From Rhodoblastus sp963727035 (lineage in GTDB: Bacteria; Pseudomonadota; Alphaproteobacteria; Rhizobiales; Beijerinckiaceae): DNA of 64,000 nt. Position 1 is the first letter of the stretch. Every line of letters starts with the position of its first letter. Shown here piece by piece: positions 18,921 through 28,720 of this stretch. The stretch spans positions 62,001 through 126,000 of the forward strand of contig CAVSEY010000021.1 in the NCBI GenBank assembly GCA_963727035.1. The letters run 5' to 3'. A program made the position numbers and the translations under genes. A model generated the notes under the pieces. That model did no database searches, was not told where the DNA came from, and worked only from the letters and a program-made list of their open reading frames with translations.

Positions 18921-21900
18921 TGGTCCTCTCCGGCGCCTTCGCCGCCCGCGGCCGACCATTCGCGGGTCCGAGCGAGATGGTCATAGGCGTTGGCGCGCAA
19001 GGCGAATTGCGGGAAGGGCCGCGCCGGATATGATTGTTTCGGATCGCGGAAATCATTGAGCAAATTGACAAGCTCGTCGTAATGCTGCGCCACAAGGTCG
19101 CCGAACGGCTCCTTGTCCTGGCCGAGCCGGCGCGGCTTGTCCTTGCCGCCGCCGACCGGAACGTAAAAGGCGTCGCTCACCTCGCGGGTTTCGACGCCGT
19201 GAAAGGCGCCGCTGGACAGCATCGCCGCCTCCAGGGTGAGCTGCGGCGACCAGCCGGCGCCGACCTCCTTGCTGGAGGGCGGACGACCGCTCTTGTAGTC
19301 GACCACAGCCGCCGTTCCGTCTTTCAGCAATTCGATCCGGTCGGCCGTTGCGGTGAGGGTGAATTCCGAATTGTCGTCGAGGGCAATGCGCAGGCGCCCG
19401 CCGACTTCGACCGCGATGCGCTCGATCAGCGGGCGGCGCTCCGCCTCGAAGGCGAGAAAGAGATCGAGCCCTTGCAACAGGCGCGGCCAGCGGAAGGTCA
19501 GAAATTCCGGGTCCGTCTGGAATGTGGCGAGTTCTGTCCGCGCCAGTTCGACCAGTTCGTCGCGGGCGTTTTCCGGCAGGGGGCCGGCGGGATGGCGTTG
19601 GCAAAATCGCTCCAGCGCCACATGCAGCGCCGTGCCGATCTCGCGCGCGCCCGGCTCCTGATCGAGCTCTGGCAGGGGCAGAAGTTTGAGGATGAACTCG
19701 GCATAGATCGCATAGGGGTCGCGACGCAGGGTCTCGATCCGGGTCACCGACAATCTTGTCGGGCGCAGGGCCGGATCGGGCGTGGGCGCCGGGCGTTGCA
19801 GCGGCGCCTCAGGCGCCGCCCGGTCGAGTTGGCGCGCGAGATCGAGCCAGAGCGCGCCGCGCTTGCGCAGTTCGGCAAAGTTTTGTTCCCCGGCGAGCGC
19901 CTCCATGCGCTGCAGGAAACGCGAGGGCGTGGTCGGCGCGCCGCCGCGCTTGGTCGCCCTGCTCAAGACGACCTGCGGGGCGCCGAAACCCTGGACGAAG
20001 TCATGGGCGGTCTGGCCGATGCGCCGTTCCGGCGAGGACAGGCCGAGCTGCGCGCGCATCGCCCGGTTGAGGAAACAATCGGTCTCGCCGCGCGGCGGCC
20101 AGATCGTCTCGTCCAGCCCCGCCATGACCAGACGATCGACGGCGATCAGGCGCGCTTCCAGCAGACCCAGAATCTTGAGGCGCGGATGCGCGCGGCTGGC
20201 GCCGCGCAGAACCTGCTCCGAAATCAGCGCGTCGAAAAAGGCCGCATAGCTCTGGGCGTGGAAGGTGAAGGCGGCATTGGCCGAAGCTTCCAGTTGCGAA
20301 AAAAGCTGTTCCAACGCCGCGCCGTCGTCACCCGACGGAAACGCCTGCTCATCGCCTGCGACGATCAGACCCAAGGCCTTGCGATGGGCGGCGAGCCAGG
20401 GTTTCAGGGCTGTCTCGCCGCCTTGAGCCAAAACGCGCAAAGGCGCGAAGGCGGCGTCCAGACGTTGCGCAACATCGTCGCAGCGCCGCCCAATCCGCGC
20501 TTGAAATCTCCTTCTGGCGAGGATGAGCATGCTTGTCCTGCGCCGCCGTGCGCGCCGGTTCGATGCGGTCGCGCCAGCGGGCGCCGCCGGCGTCGGAACG
20601 CAGGACGCCGATCTCGAACAGGCGCGCCAGATTTTCCGCCTCGGCGCCGAAGCCGAGCGAGAAATCGGGATGCGAAATCAGCGCCGCGCAATCGGCGCCG
20701 GCGCCGTTCAGCGCCAGCAGGACGAGCCGCGCGAGCGAACCGGCGCGCGAGGCGGCGAGCGTCGCGCCGCCGGAATCGTCAATCTCGACATTCCAGCGCA
20801 GAAGTTCGGCGCGCACCCGCTCCGCCAGGCCGCGATCCGGCGTCGCCAGCGCGGCGGTCAGGCCGTCATGCTCCAGCGCCTCGCGCAGGATCACGGCGAT
20901 GGCCAAAGCCTCCTCGCGGTCGTCCGCCGCCTCGACCAAGGTCACGCCGGCCAGCGCCTCGCGCAGAGTTTCGGGGCTTTGCGCGGCGCGCCAGCGCGGC
21001 CAGAGATCGGTGGTGTCCGCCGGACGGAAAGCCTCGGAGCAAAAAGCGTCGCGCTCGGGGCGCCCTTTGGCGCGCGCGCCGTCGGGCGCCGCGAGCGCGA
21101 CCACCTCCTCGCGCGTGACGCCGATGGTCTCGATCAGCCGCGCCAGATAGGCCTGCGGATGGGTCGCGCAAGGCTCGTCGCCGGTGCGGATGGCGGCGAA
21201 GGATTCCTTGTCAAGGCGCTGATCGAGCCCTGGTAAAACCACCGCGCCTTGCGTCGCGCCGGCGATCGCCTTGAGCAGGCGGGCGGTGCGGATATTCGAG
21301 CCGGTCGAGCCGATGGCGATCATTGGCTCGCCGTCGCTTCCCACATTTTCCATGGCGCGTTCGATCAGCGCCTGCTGGCGCGCCGCCGGATCGACAAAGC
21401 CGCGCTCCTGCTGAATCGTCGGCCAGTTTCGCATGGCGATGTCGAGAAAATTCAGCGTGATCCGCCAATAATCGTCGAATTCGCCGTTGAGCTTTTTCAA
21501 AGCCGCCCAATCGACATTTTCGATGATCATTTCGTCGATCAAGGCGGCGAGATCGCCCGAAAGGCGCCAGGCGTCCGCCGGATGGGCGGCGACCAGCAGG
21601 CTTTCCTCGGCCTTCCTGACCGTTCCATCGGCGTCGATCGAGACGATGGCCTGCCGCAAATTGCGCGCCCAGGCCAGGATGAGTTCGCCCAGAATCATCC
21701 GTCGCTCGATGTCGCCCGCCGCGCGCGGAAGGCTCGGATCGAGCGGATTGTCGAAAGCCGCCTCGCCGTTCTCGCCGTCGAGCGCGCCGAGGGCTAAGAT
21801 TTTCGGCAGCAGAATGGCGCGATCGCCGTTCTGGCGCGCAAGCTCCGTCGCCAGCGCCCGTCCGGCGCGCCGCGTCGGCACGAAAATCGTCGCTTTGGCG

Positions 21901-22031
21901 AGCGCCAGCGGGCCAGACTCGCGCGACAGGCCGGGAACCACCCGGCCGTCGAGCAAGGCGCCGGCGAAGACCTCTAGAAAAGGCGCGCCCGGAGGAATGG
22001 TGAAAACGCGCGGCGGCAAGATCTTCCCCAA
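18917..22031 (-). CDS. addB: Double-strand break repair nuclease AddB (one frameshift in this sequence)
   Basis: Partner of AddA with an inactivated helicase-like N-terminal part (PRVFTIPPGAPFLEVF, VPTRRAGRALATELAR) and a C-terminal RecB-type nuclease (VTRIETLRRDPYAIYAEFIL, VVDYKSGRPP). The frame shifts by one base near 20477-20490, between DWAAL and DDVAQRLDAAF. Correcting one base gives about 1037 residues, normal for alphaproteobacterial AddB. The start is uncertain: TTG at 22031 or a nearby alternative, with no clear ribosome-binding site. It lies 32 bp after murU. Confidence 0.87.
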
Positions 22032-22063
22032 AATCGTCTGGCGGCGAAAGCGCGGCGCGACGA

Positions 22064-22786
22064 TCAGGCCGCCGCCGCCCGATAAATCCTTTCGGCCTTT
22101 TCGATCGTCTCCGGCGCGCCGACATGGAGCCAGCGGCCTTCGAGCGGCAGGCCGTAGAGGCGGCCCTGCTCGGCCGCCGCGAAAAAGAAGGGCGCGAGAC
22201 GGAACGGCTCCAGTCTATGGCCCTCGAAAAGAGAGGATTTGATGATGCCGACGCCGGAATAGACGTAAGGCGCGCCTTCGCCCGGCGCCGGGCGGGAAAG
22301 GCGCCCCTGCGCGTCGCGGAAGAAGTCGCCGCGCCCCTCGACGCCCAAGCTCGTCTTCATGTCGGCGAGCAGCAGCAGCACGTCCATCCTGTCGCCGTCC
22401 CAGGCGCGGGCGAGCCGCGCGATCTGCGGCTCCGGCTCGTCGATCCAGAGCGCGTCGGTGTTGCAGATGAAAAAGGGTTTGCCGCCGAACTGGTCCAGCG
22501 CTTTGACAATGCCGCCGCCCTGGTCGAGCAGCAGGTCGCGCTCATCCGAAATCGTTATGCGCGGCGCGCGCCGGCCCTTCAGATGATCCTCGATCTGGTC
22601 GGCGAGCCAATGGACGTTGACGATGGCTTGCCTGACGCCCGCCTCTTCGAGCCGGTCGAGCACGTGATCGAGCATGGCCTTGCCGCCGACGCGCACAAGG
22701 GGCTTGGGGACCGACAAGGTGATCGGCCGCATGCGCGTGCCAAGGCCCGCTGCGAAAACCAGGGCTTTTTCCGGCAGCTGGCTCAA
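22064..22786 (-). CDS. murU: N-acetylmuramate-1-phosphate uridylyltransferase (MurU-like)
   Basis: Sugar-1-phosphate nucleotidyltransferase making UDP-MurNAc in the peptidoglycan salvage route that bypasses de novo MurA/MurB. The nucleotide-binding signature FAAGLGTRMRPIT is at the N-terminus, then KPLVRVGGKAMLDH and the NTDALW metal/nucleotide segment. No ATG fits; TTG at 22786 overlaps the preceding stop (TTGA) and starts LSQLPEKALVF, giving 240 residues. Its neighbour carries the AmgK-like kinase that would supply MurNAc-1-phosphate. Confidence 0.88.
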   Translation of the reverse strand: MSQLPEKALVFAAGLGTRMRPITLSVPKPLVRVGGKAMLDHVLDRLEEAGVRQAIVNVHWLADQIEDHLKGRRAPRITISDERDLLLDQGGGIVKALDQFGGKPFFICNTDALWIDEPEPQIARLARAWDGDRMDVLLLLADMKTSLGVEGRGDFFRDAQGRLSRPAPGEGAPYVYSGVGIIKSSLFEGHRLEPFRLAPFFFAAAEQGRLYGLPLEGRWLHVGAPETIEKAERIYRAAAA

Positions 22787-24315
22787 GCGACCGCCTCCTC
22801 GACGAAAAGTTGCGGCAGATATTGCTCGAACCACGCCTTGAGCTCGGCGAGCGCCGGATGGCCAAGGTCCTTGGTCAGATAGTCTTTCACCCGCGGAATA
22901 TGGGCGAGATAGGCCGGCTTGTCGTCGCGCTTGTCGAGCCGGGCGAAAATGCCGAGAATCTTGCTCGCGCGCTGCGCGCCCATGACGGCGTAGGAGGTGG
23001 TGAACGACGCGACGTCAAAACCTTGTTCCGTATTCTTGCGGATGAAGGAATAGGCGCCGAGCAATTTCAGCTCCAGTTCGTCCGGCACGGTGACGCGGGC
23101 GTCCTGCAGCAGCGAAACCAGGTCATAGGCCGGCGGCCCGAGCACGGCGTCCTGGAAATCGAGCACGCCGACGCGCTGGTCGCCGCCACGATTGGCGAGC
23201 CAGAGCAGATTGGGCGAGTGATAATCGCGCAGCGTCCAGGTTTTGGGCTCCGCCAGCGGGCCGGCGAGAACCCCGCGCCAGGCGTTGTCATATTGCGCCC
23301 GCGCGCCCGAGGCGAGCTGGACGCCAAGGATATGGGGCGCAAACCACTCGACCAGCAGTTCCGCCTCGACCAGCATGGCGCCGAGGTCGTAGGTCGGCAG
23401 GCGATAAGTCCCGCCGGAAAAGGCGATTTCGTCCGGCAACTTTTTGCCGTGCAGGCGGACGAGCAGGCGCATGGCCTCGGAATAGCGCTCCGGGCGCGGC
23501 CCGTCGGCGTCCGTCATGCCGTCGTCGCCGAGATATTCCAGCACCGCGAGGCCGGCGTCGAGATCGGCGGCGAAAATGCGCGGCGCGGAAAAGCCCTGCG
23601 CGATCAGGGCCTCGTCCATGGCGACGAAGGGCTTTATGTCTTCGGCGAGATGAACGAGCGCGCTGTATGGCCTGCCGCCCTTGACCGGCGGGCCGTCGGC
23701 GCGCGGCGGCGAGATCATCAGCACCGCCTTGTCGCCGTCGGGCTTGACCAGCAATTCATAGGCGCGGGTCGAGGCGTCGCCCTGCATGTGCCGGCGCTCG
23801 GCCTCGTCCCAGCCGCAGCGCTCCAGAAGATTCTGCGCGCCGCGCAGGCGGATCAGCCGGCGCGCCGCTTCGCCATGGCCGACGATTTCGGCGCGGCGGA
23901 AATCCGGCCCGCGTTTCGCATCCATGAACAGCGCGATGTCGATCCGGTCGGCCGAAAGCGCCGAGCCCGCGCGCTCGGCCCATTCGACGATCACCAGCGC
24001 GCCCTCGGCCGCCTCGTCCCAGCCGAGTTCGGCGAGTTCGGAGGGCGACTTCACCCGATAGAGATCGGCGTGGACGATGGGGAAGGCCGGCGTGTCATAG
24101 ACCTGCATCAAGGTGAAGGTCGGGCTCGGCGCCTCAAGCTCGGGATCGTCGGCGAGAACGCGGATCAGGGCGCGCGCCAAAGTGGTCTTTCCGGCGCCGA
24201 GATCGCCGCTCAAGGTGACGAGATCGCCCGCGCCGGCCATCCCGGCGATTTCCCGCGCCAGGGCGCGGGTCGCCGCTTCGTCGGGCAATTCCACCCGCCA
24301 GACCGGCCCACTCAT
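22783..24315 (-). CDS. Fusion of TsaE (tRNA t6A ATPase) with an AmgK-like sugar kinase
   Basis: 510 residues with two parts. Residues 1-150 are TsaE, the ATPase needed for N6-threonylcarbamoyl-adenosine in tRNA (Walker A GDLGAGKTTLARAL, then the T6A signature SPTFTLMQVYDT and HADLYR). Residues 170-510 are an aminoglycoside-phosphotransferase-like kinase (catalytic LRDYHSPNLLWL, VGVLDFQDAVLGPP), which by proximity to murU is probably AmgK, the anomeric MurNAc/GlcNAc kinase. The ATG at 24315 overlaps the divL stop. Fused TsaE-kinases occur in other rhizobial relatives; the kinase substrate is inferred. Confidence 0.9.
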   Translation of the reverse strand: MSGPVWRVELPDEAATRALAREIAGMAGAGDLVTLSGDLGAGKTTLARALIRVLADDPELEAPSPTFTLMQVYDTPAFPIVHADLYRVKSPSELAELGWDEAAEGALVIVEWAERAGSALSADRIDIALFMDAKRGPDFRRAEIVGHGEAARRLIRLRGAQNLLERCGWDEAERRHMQGDASTRAYELLVKPDGDKAVLMISPPRADGPPVKGGRPYSALVHLAEDIKPFVAMDEALIAQGFSAPRIFAADLDAGLAVLEYLGDDGMTDADGPRPERYSEAMRLLVRLHGKKLPDEIAFSGGTYRLPTYDLGAMLVEAELLVEWFAPHILGVQLASGARAQYDNAWRGVLAGPLAEPKTWTLRDYHSPNLLWLANRGGDQRVGVLDFQDAVLGPPAYDLVSLLQDARVTVPDELELKLLGAYSFIRKNTEQGFDVASFTTSYAVMGAQRASKILGIFARLDKRDDKPAYLAHIPRVKDYLTKDLGHPALAELKAWFEQYLPQLFVEEAVA

Positions 24316-26819
24316 GCCCTCTCCTCCGCTCGCGGCTCAATGTTCGGGCGGCCGACCGTCTCGCCGCCCCGAAGTGGGAATATGCAGGTCACGACCGTTC
24401 CTTCTCCCGGCGCGGAATCGATATGAATCGTTCCGCCATGCAATTCGACAAAGGCGCGCACGATCGACAGGCCGAGGCCGACGCCGCGATGGCGCGAATT
24501 GATGGTGCGGCTCTCGAAACGGTCGAACACCTTGTCGAGCAGCTCCGGCGGGATGCCGCGCCCGCGGTCGGTGACCTTGAACACGATCTCTCCGTCGCGG
24601 CGCAAGGCGGCGAGGGTGACGACCTGACCCGGTTCGGAAAAGCCGATGGCGTTGGAGAGCAGGTTGAAGAGAATCTGGCGGACGCGCTGGCCGTCGGCCT
24701 GGAAGGCGCCGATGTCCGGGGCGGCGACGATCGACAGCTCCACATGGCAGTCCGCCAGCCGGTCCTGCAGGCCTTCGGCGGCCTCGGTGATGACGCGGCG
24801 GATATCGACCTCGCCGAGCTGCAAGGCCATGGCGTCGCGGTCGATGGTGGCGAGATCGAGAATATCGTTGATGATCGCCAGCAGCGCGGCCGAGGATTTC
24901 AGCACATAGCCGGCATATTCGCGCTGCTTGTCGTTGAGCGGGCCGACGCTGTCGTCGCCCAGAAGCTGGATGAAGCCGATGATATTGGTCAGCGGCGAGC
25001 GCAGCTCGTAGGAGACATGATGCACGAAATCGTTGCGCAGCCGCTCGGCGGCGAGAAGCGCCTGGTTGCGCTCTTTCAGCGCGCGCTCGACATTCACGCC
25101 GTCGGTCACGTCGATGAAGGTCAGCAAGGCGCCGCCATCGGGCAAGGGCGCGACGGCGCAATCGACAACCGCGCCATCGACTCGGTTCATGCGGCGCTCG
25201 AAGCCCATGCGCGCCGAGTGCAGGCCCGTGACCGCCGAACGCAGATCGGCCCAGACGGCGTCCTCGGGCGAGAGCGGCCTGCAGGCGGCGGTGATGGCGT
25301 CGATATGGGGCCGATCGGCGATCAGCCTTTCCGGCAGCCGCCACAGCCGCGCGAAAGCCGGATTGGACAATTTGAGGCGGCCGTCGGCCCCGAAGACAGC
25401 GACGCCTTCCTGCAGCGCGTCGAGCGTCTCGCTCTGCACCCTGGCCAGCGCGTTATATTGCGATTCGAGCGCGAAACGCTCGGTGACGTCGTCGAACAGA
25501 TAGGTGATTCCGCCCTGCGGATTGGAATTGAAGGCGACGCGCAAGGTGCGGCCGTCGGGCAGATGCCAGATCTGGGGCGCCGGCTCCACGGTCTGATAGA
25601 CGCTGTGCAGCGCCACCTTCCAGCCGCGGTAATCGGCCTGCTCGGGCAGGCGGCGGTCGGCGCGCAGGCGATCGAGAATCTGGGAATCCGACGGACCCTG
25701 TTCGAGAAAGGCCGGATCGAGCTGCCAGAGATGGCGATAGGCGGCGTTGGCGAAGACCAGCCTTTTCGACCGGTCGAAAATGGCGACCGCCGTGGCGAGC
25801 TGGTCGAGGGTGCGGATATGGGACTCGACCTGAAGCGCATGGTCGGCGCGCACGGCCTCCAGTTCGGAAAGATCGTCGGCCATGCCGCCGCCGCCGCCGG
25901 GCAGCGGCGCGTCGAGCACGTCCATCAGGTGGCGCACGCCGGCGACCACGACATGCTCCCGCCGCCTCCAGACATCGCCCGCCTGACGCGCCCGCGCCGC
26001 CGCCTCGCGCGCCACGCGGTCGAGCAGTTCGAGGCCTCGCGCCACCGCGTCCTGCGGGCTTTCGGCGTCCACGGCCTTGGCGTAGGCCAGATTGACCCAG
26101 TCGAGCGCCTTGTCGGCGCCGCGCGTCCAGACCGGATGGCTGCTCAGATCGAGCAGGCCGCGCAGGACTTCGAGCTGCGCCGTTTGCGCGCCGTGAACCT
26201 CGCGCAGCCGCATCAGTTCGAGGCGGTCGCCGGAAACGTCGCGCACCCGCATCACCACCCGGCTGCCGATCGCCCGGCCCTCGGCTTCGAGATGGCGGCC
26301 GTTATGACTGACCAGATCCTGGCGAAACCCCTGGCCCATCTCGCGCAGCAAGGCGACATTGTTCTCCAGCGTCCGCGCCTGGTCGGGCGTCAGCCAGGCG
26401 CCGAAGCCGAGCACGCGGCGCGGCGCGGTCGCGGCGTCGAGCGCCAGGCTCACGTCGCCCTCGATCTCCGGCTCGCCGCGCGCGCCGGCCCAGACCACTG
26501 CGAACTGGGTCTCGGAGGCGAGAAAGGCGCGGGCGCGCTCGGCCTTCTGGCGCAGTTGCTCGATTTCCGTCAGCAGCTCCGCCTCGCGCAAGGCCCAGCG
26601 CCGGCGTCCGGCGAGATAGAGCAAAGCGGTCAGGGTGGCGAAAAGGATCAGGCCCGTGCCGAGCGACAGGCCGACCGCATTGTCGGCGCCGTCGAATCCC
26701 GAGCCCGCCTGGGCGCGCGCGGCGACGCCGGCAAGACCAAGGATCGGCGCGGCGAAACCGAGCGCAAGGCGCAGACGCGCGGCGCGGCGCCGACCTGTCT
26801 GGCTTCCTCGTTGCGGCAT
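24312..26819 (-). CDS. divL: DivL-like cell-cycle sensor, tyrosine in place of phospho-histidine
   Basis: 835-residue membrane sensor: N-terminal hydrophobic segments (about residues 16-35 and 50-70), PAS-like regions (about residues 340-450 and 460-575), a DHp domain and a HATPase domain (NLLSNAIGFSE, DRGRGIPPEL, GVGLGLSIV). The H-box reads HHVSYELRSPLTNIIGF, so Tyr604 occupies the usual His position, the hallmark of Caulobacter DivL, which modulates CckA and thereby CtrA. The chain ahcY, divL, tsaE also fits. Kinase activity should not be assumed. Confidence 0.88.
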   Translation of the reverse strand: MPQRGSQTGRRRAARLRLALGFAAPILGLAGVAARAQAGSGFDGADNAVGLSLGTGLILFATLTALLYLAGRRRWALREAELLTEIEQLRQKAERARAFLASETQFAVVWAGARGEPEIEGDVSLALDAATAPRRVLGFGAWLTPDQARTLENNVALLREMGQGFRQDLVSHNGRHLEAEGRAIGSRVVMRVRDVSGDRLELMRLREVHGAQTAQLEVLRGLLDLSSHPVWTRGADKALDWVNLAYAKAVDAESPQDAVARGLELLDRVAREAAARARQAGDVWRRREHVVVAGVRHLMDVLDAPLPGGGGGMADDLSELEAVRADHALQVESHIRTLDQLATAVAIFDRSKRLVFANAAYRHLWQLDPAFLEQGPSDSQILDRLRADRRLPEQADYRGWKVALHSVYQTVEPAPQIWHLPDGRTLRVAFNSNPQGGITYLFDDVTERFALESQYNALARVQSETLDALQEGVAVFGADGRLKLSNPAFARLWRLPERLIADRPHIDAITAACRPLSPEDAVWADLRSAVTGLHSARMGFERRMNRVDGAVVDCAVAPLPDGGALLTFIDVTDGVNVERALKERNQALLAAERLRNDFVHHVSYELRSPLTNIIGFIQLLGDDSVGPLNDKQREYAGYVLKSSAALLAIINDILDLATIDRDAMALQLGEVDIRRVITEAAEGLQDRLADCHVELSIVAAPDIGAFQADGQRVRQILFNLLSNAIGFSEPGQVVTLAALRRDGEIVFKVTDRGRGIPPELLDKVFDRFESRTINSRHRGVGLGLSIVRAFVELHGGTIHIDSAPGEGTVVTCIFPLRGGETVGRPNIEPRAEERA

Positions 26820-26914
26820 GGACAGGGATTCCCTTTTCCTTTCGGGGCCGCCGCCCCGCGCGAATCACCTCAATTTACCTTCTCGATTCATGGTTAAGGA
26901 AGAGGAACGAAATG

Positions 26915-26945
26915 GAAAACGCCTCCGGCCGGGGCCGAAGGCGTC
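26915..26945 (-). terminator. Probable intrinsic terminator between ahcY and divL
   Basis: On the minus strand, ACGCCTTCGGCC and GGCCGGAGGCGT form a 12-bp stem with one mismatch and a very short central loop, followed by TTTTCC. It lies about 140 bases after the ahcY stop and 95 before divL, so it would separate ahcY from the divL operon. The short T-run makes it moderate. Confidence 0.6.
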
Positions 26946-26979
26946 AAATTGTGCACAGGCGCCACATTTTCTTCGTGTC

Positions 26980-27080
26980 GATCGCGCGCAGGCGCGATCA
27001 ACAGTTCCCTCGCATCGCCATGGCCCGTCGCCAGACGGGCGTCTTCCGACGCCCTTTGGCCGCGTTCGTTCCGGGCCGGC
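26980..27080. repeat. Dispersed structured repeat, copy A (3' of ahcY)
   Basis: About 100 bp alignable end to end with 44826-44936. The shared core on the plus strand is TCCCTCGCATC..GCCAT.GCCCGT, CAGACGGGCGTCTT.CGACGCCC and TTCGTTCC.GGCCGGC. It folds into a GATCGCGC/GCGCGATC hairpin (26980-26999) and a GGGCGTC/GACGCCC hairpin (27037-27054) whose minus-strand loop is GGAA. The second competes with a GCCCGTC/GACGGGC hairpin (27023-27040). The copy starts 5 bases after the ahcY stop. Confidence 0.82.
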
Positions 27081-27084
27081 AGGC

Positions 27085-28497
27085 TCAGTAGCGATAATGG
27101 TCGGGCTTGAACGGGCCTTCGACCGGCACCGAGAGATAGTCGGACTGCTTCTGGCTCATGATCGTGAGCTTGACGCCGATCTTGTCGAGATGCAGCTTGG
27201 CGACCTTCTCGTCGAGATGTTTGGGCAGGGTGTAGACCTTCTTGCCGTAATGGCCCTGGCGGGACCAAAGCTCGATCTGGGCGAGGGTCTGGTTGGTGAA
27301 GGAAGCCGACATCACGAAGGACGGATGGCCGGTGGCGTTGCCGAGATTCACCAGGCGCCCTTCGGAAAGCAGGATGATGCGCTTGCCGTCGGCGAATTCG
27401 ATCTCGTCCACCTGGGGCTTCACATTGCTCCATTTCAGGTTGCGCAGCGCCGCGACCTGGATTTCCGAGTCGAAATGGCCGATGTTGCAGACGATGGCGC
27501 GGTCCTTCATGGCGCGCATGTGGTCGATATTGATGACGTCGACATTGCCGGTCGCGGTCACGAAAAGATCGGCGCGGGGCGCCGCGTCTTCCATGGTGGT
27601 GACTTCATAGCCTTCCATCGCCGCCTGGAGCGCGCAGATCGGATCGACTTCCGACACCAGCACGCGGCAGCCGGCGTTGCGCAGGCTCGCCGCCGAGCCC
27701 TTGCCGACGTCGCCGAAGCCCGCGACCATCGCCACCTTGCCGGCCATCATCACGTCGGTGCCGCGGCGGATGCCGTCGACCAGCGACTCGCGGCAGCCAT
27801 AGAGATTGTCGAACTTGGACTTGGTGACCGAATCGTTGACGTTGATCGCCGGCCACAGCAGCTTGCCTTCCTTCTCCATGATGTAGAGACGGTGCACGCC
27901 GGTGGTGGTTTCCTCGGTCACGCCGCGGATCGCCATGGCGCAGCGGCCATAGAAGCCCGGATTGCCCTTGACGCGCTTCTTGATGGCGGCAAAGAGGACC
28001 TCTTCTTCCTCATTGGTCGCCTTGTCCAAAAAAGCAATGTCGCCCTGCTCGGCGCGCAGGCCGAGATGGATGAGCAGGGTCGCGTCGCCGCCGTCGTCGA
28101 GGATCATGTTCGGCGAACCGCCATCGTCCCACTCGAAGATGCGATGGGTATAGTCCCAATATTCCTCAAGGCTCTCGCCCTTGACGGCGAAAACCGGGGT
28201 TCCGCGCGCGGCGATGGCGGCGGCGGCGTGGTCCTGGGTCGAATAGATGTTGCAGGAGGCCCAGCGCACCTCGGCGCCGAGCGCCTGGAGGGTCTCGATC
28301 AGCACCGCCGTCTGGATGGTCATGTGCAGCGAGCCGGCGACGCGCGCGCCTTTCAAGGGCTGGGCCGCGCCATATTCCGCGCGGGTCGCCATCAGGCCGG
28401 GCATTTCGGTTTCGGCGATGGCGATTTCCTTGCGGCCCCAATCGGCGAGCCCGATGTCGGCGACGACAAAATCATGGGTGAGATGGCTGACGTTCAT
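27085..28497 (-). CDS. ahcY: S-adenosylhomocysteine hydrolase
   Basis: Splits S-adenosylhomocysteine into homocysteine and adenosine, relieving product inhibition of methyltransferases. The 470-residue chain shows the NAD-binding GFGDVGKGSAASLRNAG, substrate region ASCNIYSTQDHAAAA, and the C-terminal KQSDYLSVPVEGPFKPDHYRY ending with the conserved Tyr that contacts the cofactor. The ATG at 28497 is supported by full-length similarity. A palindromic, AT-rich candidate operator lies 63-84 bases upstream, and a structured repeat follows the stop. Confidence 0.97.
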   Translation of the reverse strand: MNVSHLTHDFVVADIGLADWGRKEIAIAETEMPGLMATRAEYGAAQPLKGARVAGSLHMTIQTAVLIETLQALGAEVRWASCNIYSTQDHAAAAIAARGTPVFAVKGESLEEYWDYTHRIFEWDDGGSPNMILDDGGDATLLIHLGLRAEQGDIAFLDKATNEEEEVLFAAIKKRVKGNPGFYGRCAMAIRGVTEETTTGVHRLYIMEKEGKLLWPAINVNDSVTKSKFDNLYGCRESLVDGIRRGTDVMMAGKVAMVAGFGDVGKGSAASLRNAGCRVLVSEVDPICALQAAMEGYEVTTMEDAAPRADLFVTATGNVDVINIDHMRAMKDRAIVCNIGHFDSEIQVAALRNLKWSNVKPQVDEIEFADGKRIILLSEGRLVNLGNATGHPSFVMSASFTNQTLAQIELWSRQGHYGKKVYTLPKHLDEKVAKLHLDKIGVKLTIMSQKQSDYLSVPVEGPFKPDHYRY

Positions 28498-28559
28498 GAG
28501 TTCCCATCCTGTTGCAAACTGCTGGCTCTATAGCAGCGCGAAACAAAGAAGGCAATAAA

Positions 28560-28581
28560 CATATATACAAGTCTTTATATG
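28560..28581 (-). promoter_or_regulatory. Imperfect palindrome in the ahcY promoter region
   Basis: Minus strand: CATATAAAGAC/TTGTATATATG, a 22-base imperfect palindrome with CATATA and TATATG outer arms, in the only AT-rich patch upstream of ahcY. ArsR-type regulators of methionine/SAH genes (SahR class) bind palindromes of this general kind; I did not recall a consensus precise enough to assign it. It may also overlap the promoter. Confidence 0.45.
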
Positions 28582-28720
28582 ATTCATCGTTCGCGCGCAG
28601 CGCCGGACGATGTGACGCCACAACCCGCGCCGGGCATATCATTGAATGTGGTTAAGCGCGGCTTTGGGCGGGAAGCCGTCCTGGACCGAAAGACCGGTCG
28701 CTAAAGGATGAGCGGTCGAA

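Noticed and set aside
24423..26897. 824-residue open frame antisense to divL
   Set aside because: No recognisable domains and covers exactly the divL coding region; typical mirror frame in high-GC DNA.
28498..28560. SAH or SAM riboswitch upstream of ahcY
   Set aside because: I could not fold the leader into a known SAH/SAM aptamer; the clear signal is a DNA palindrome further upstream.
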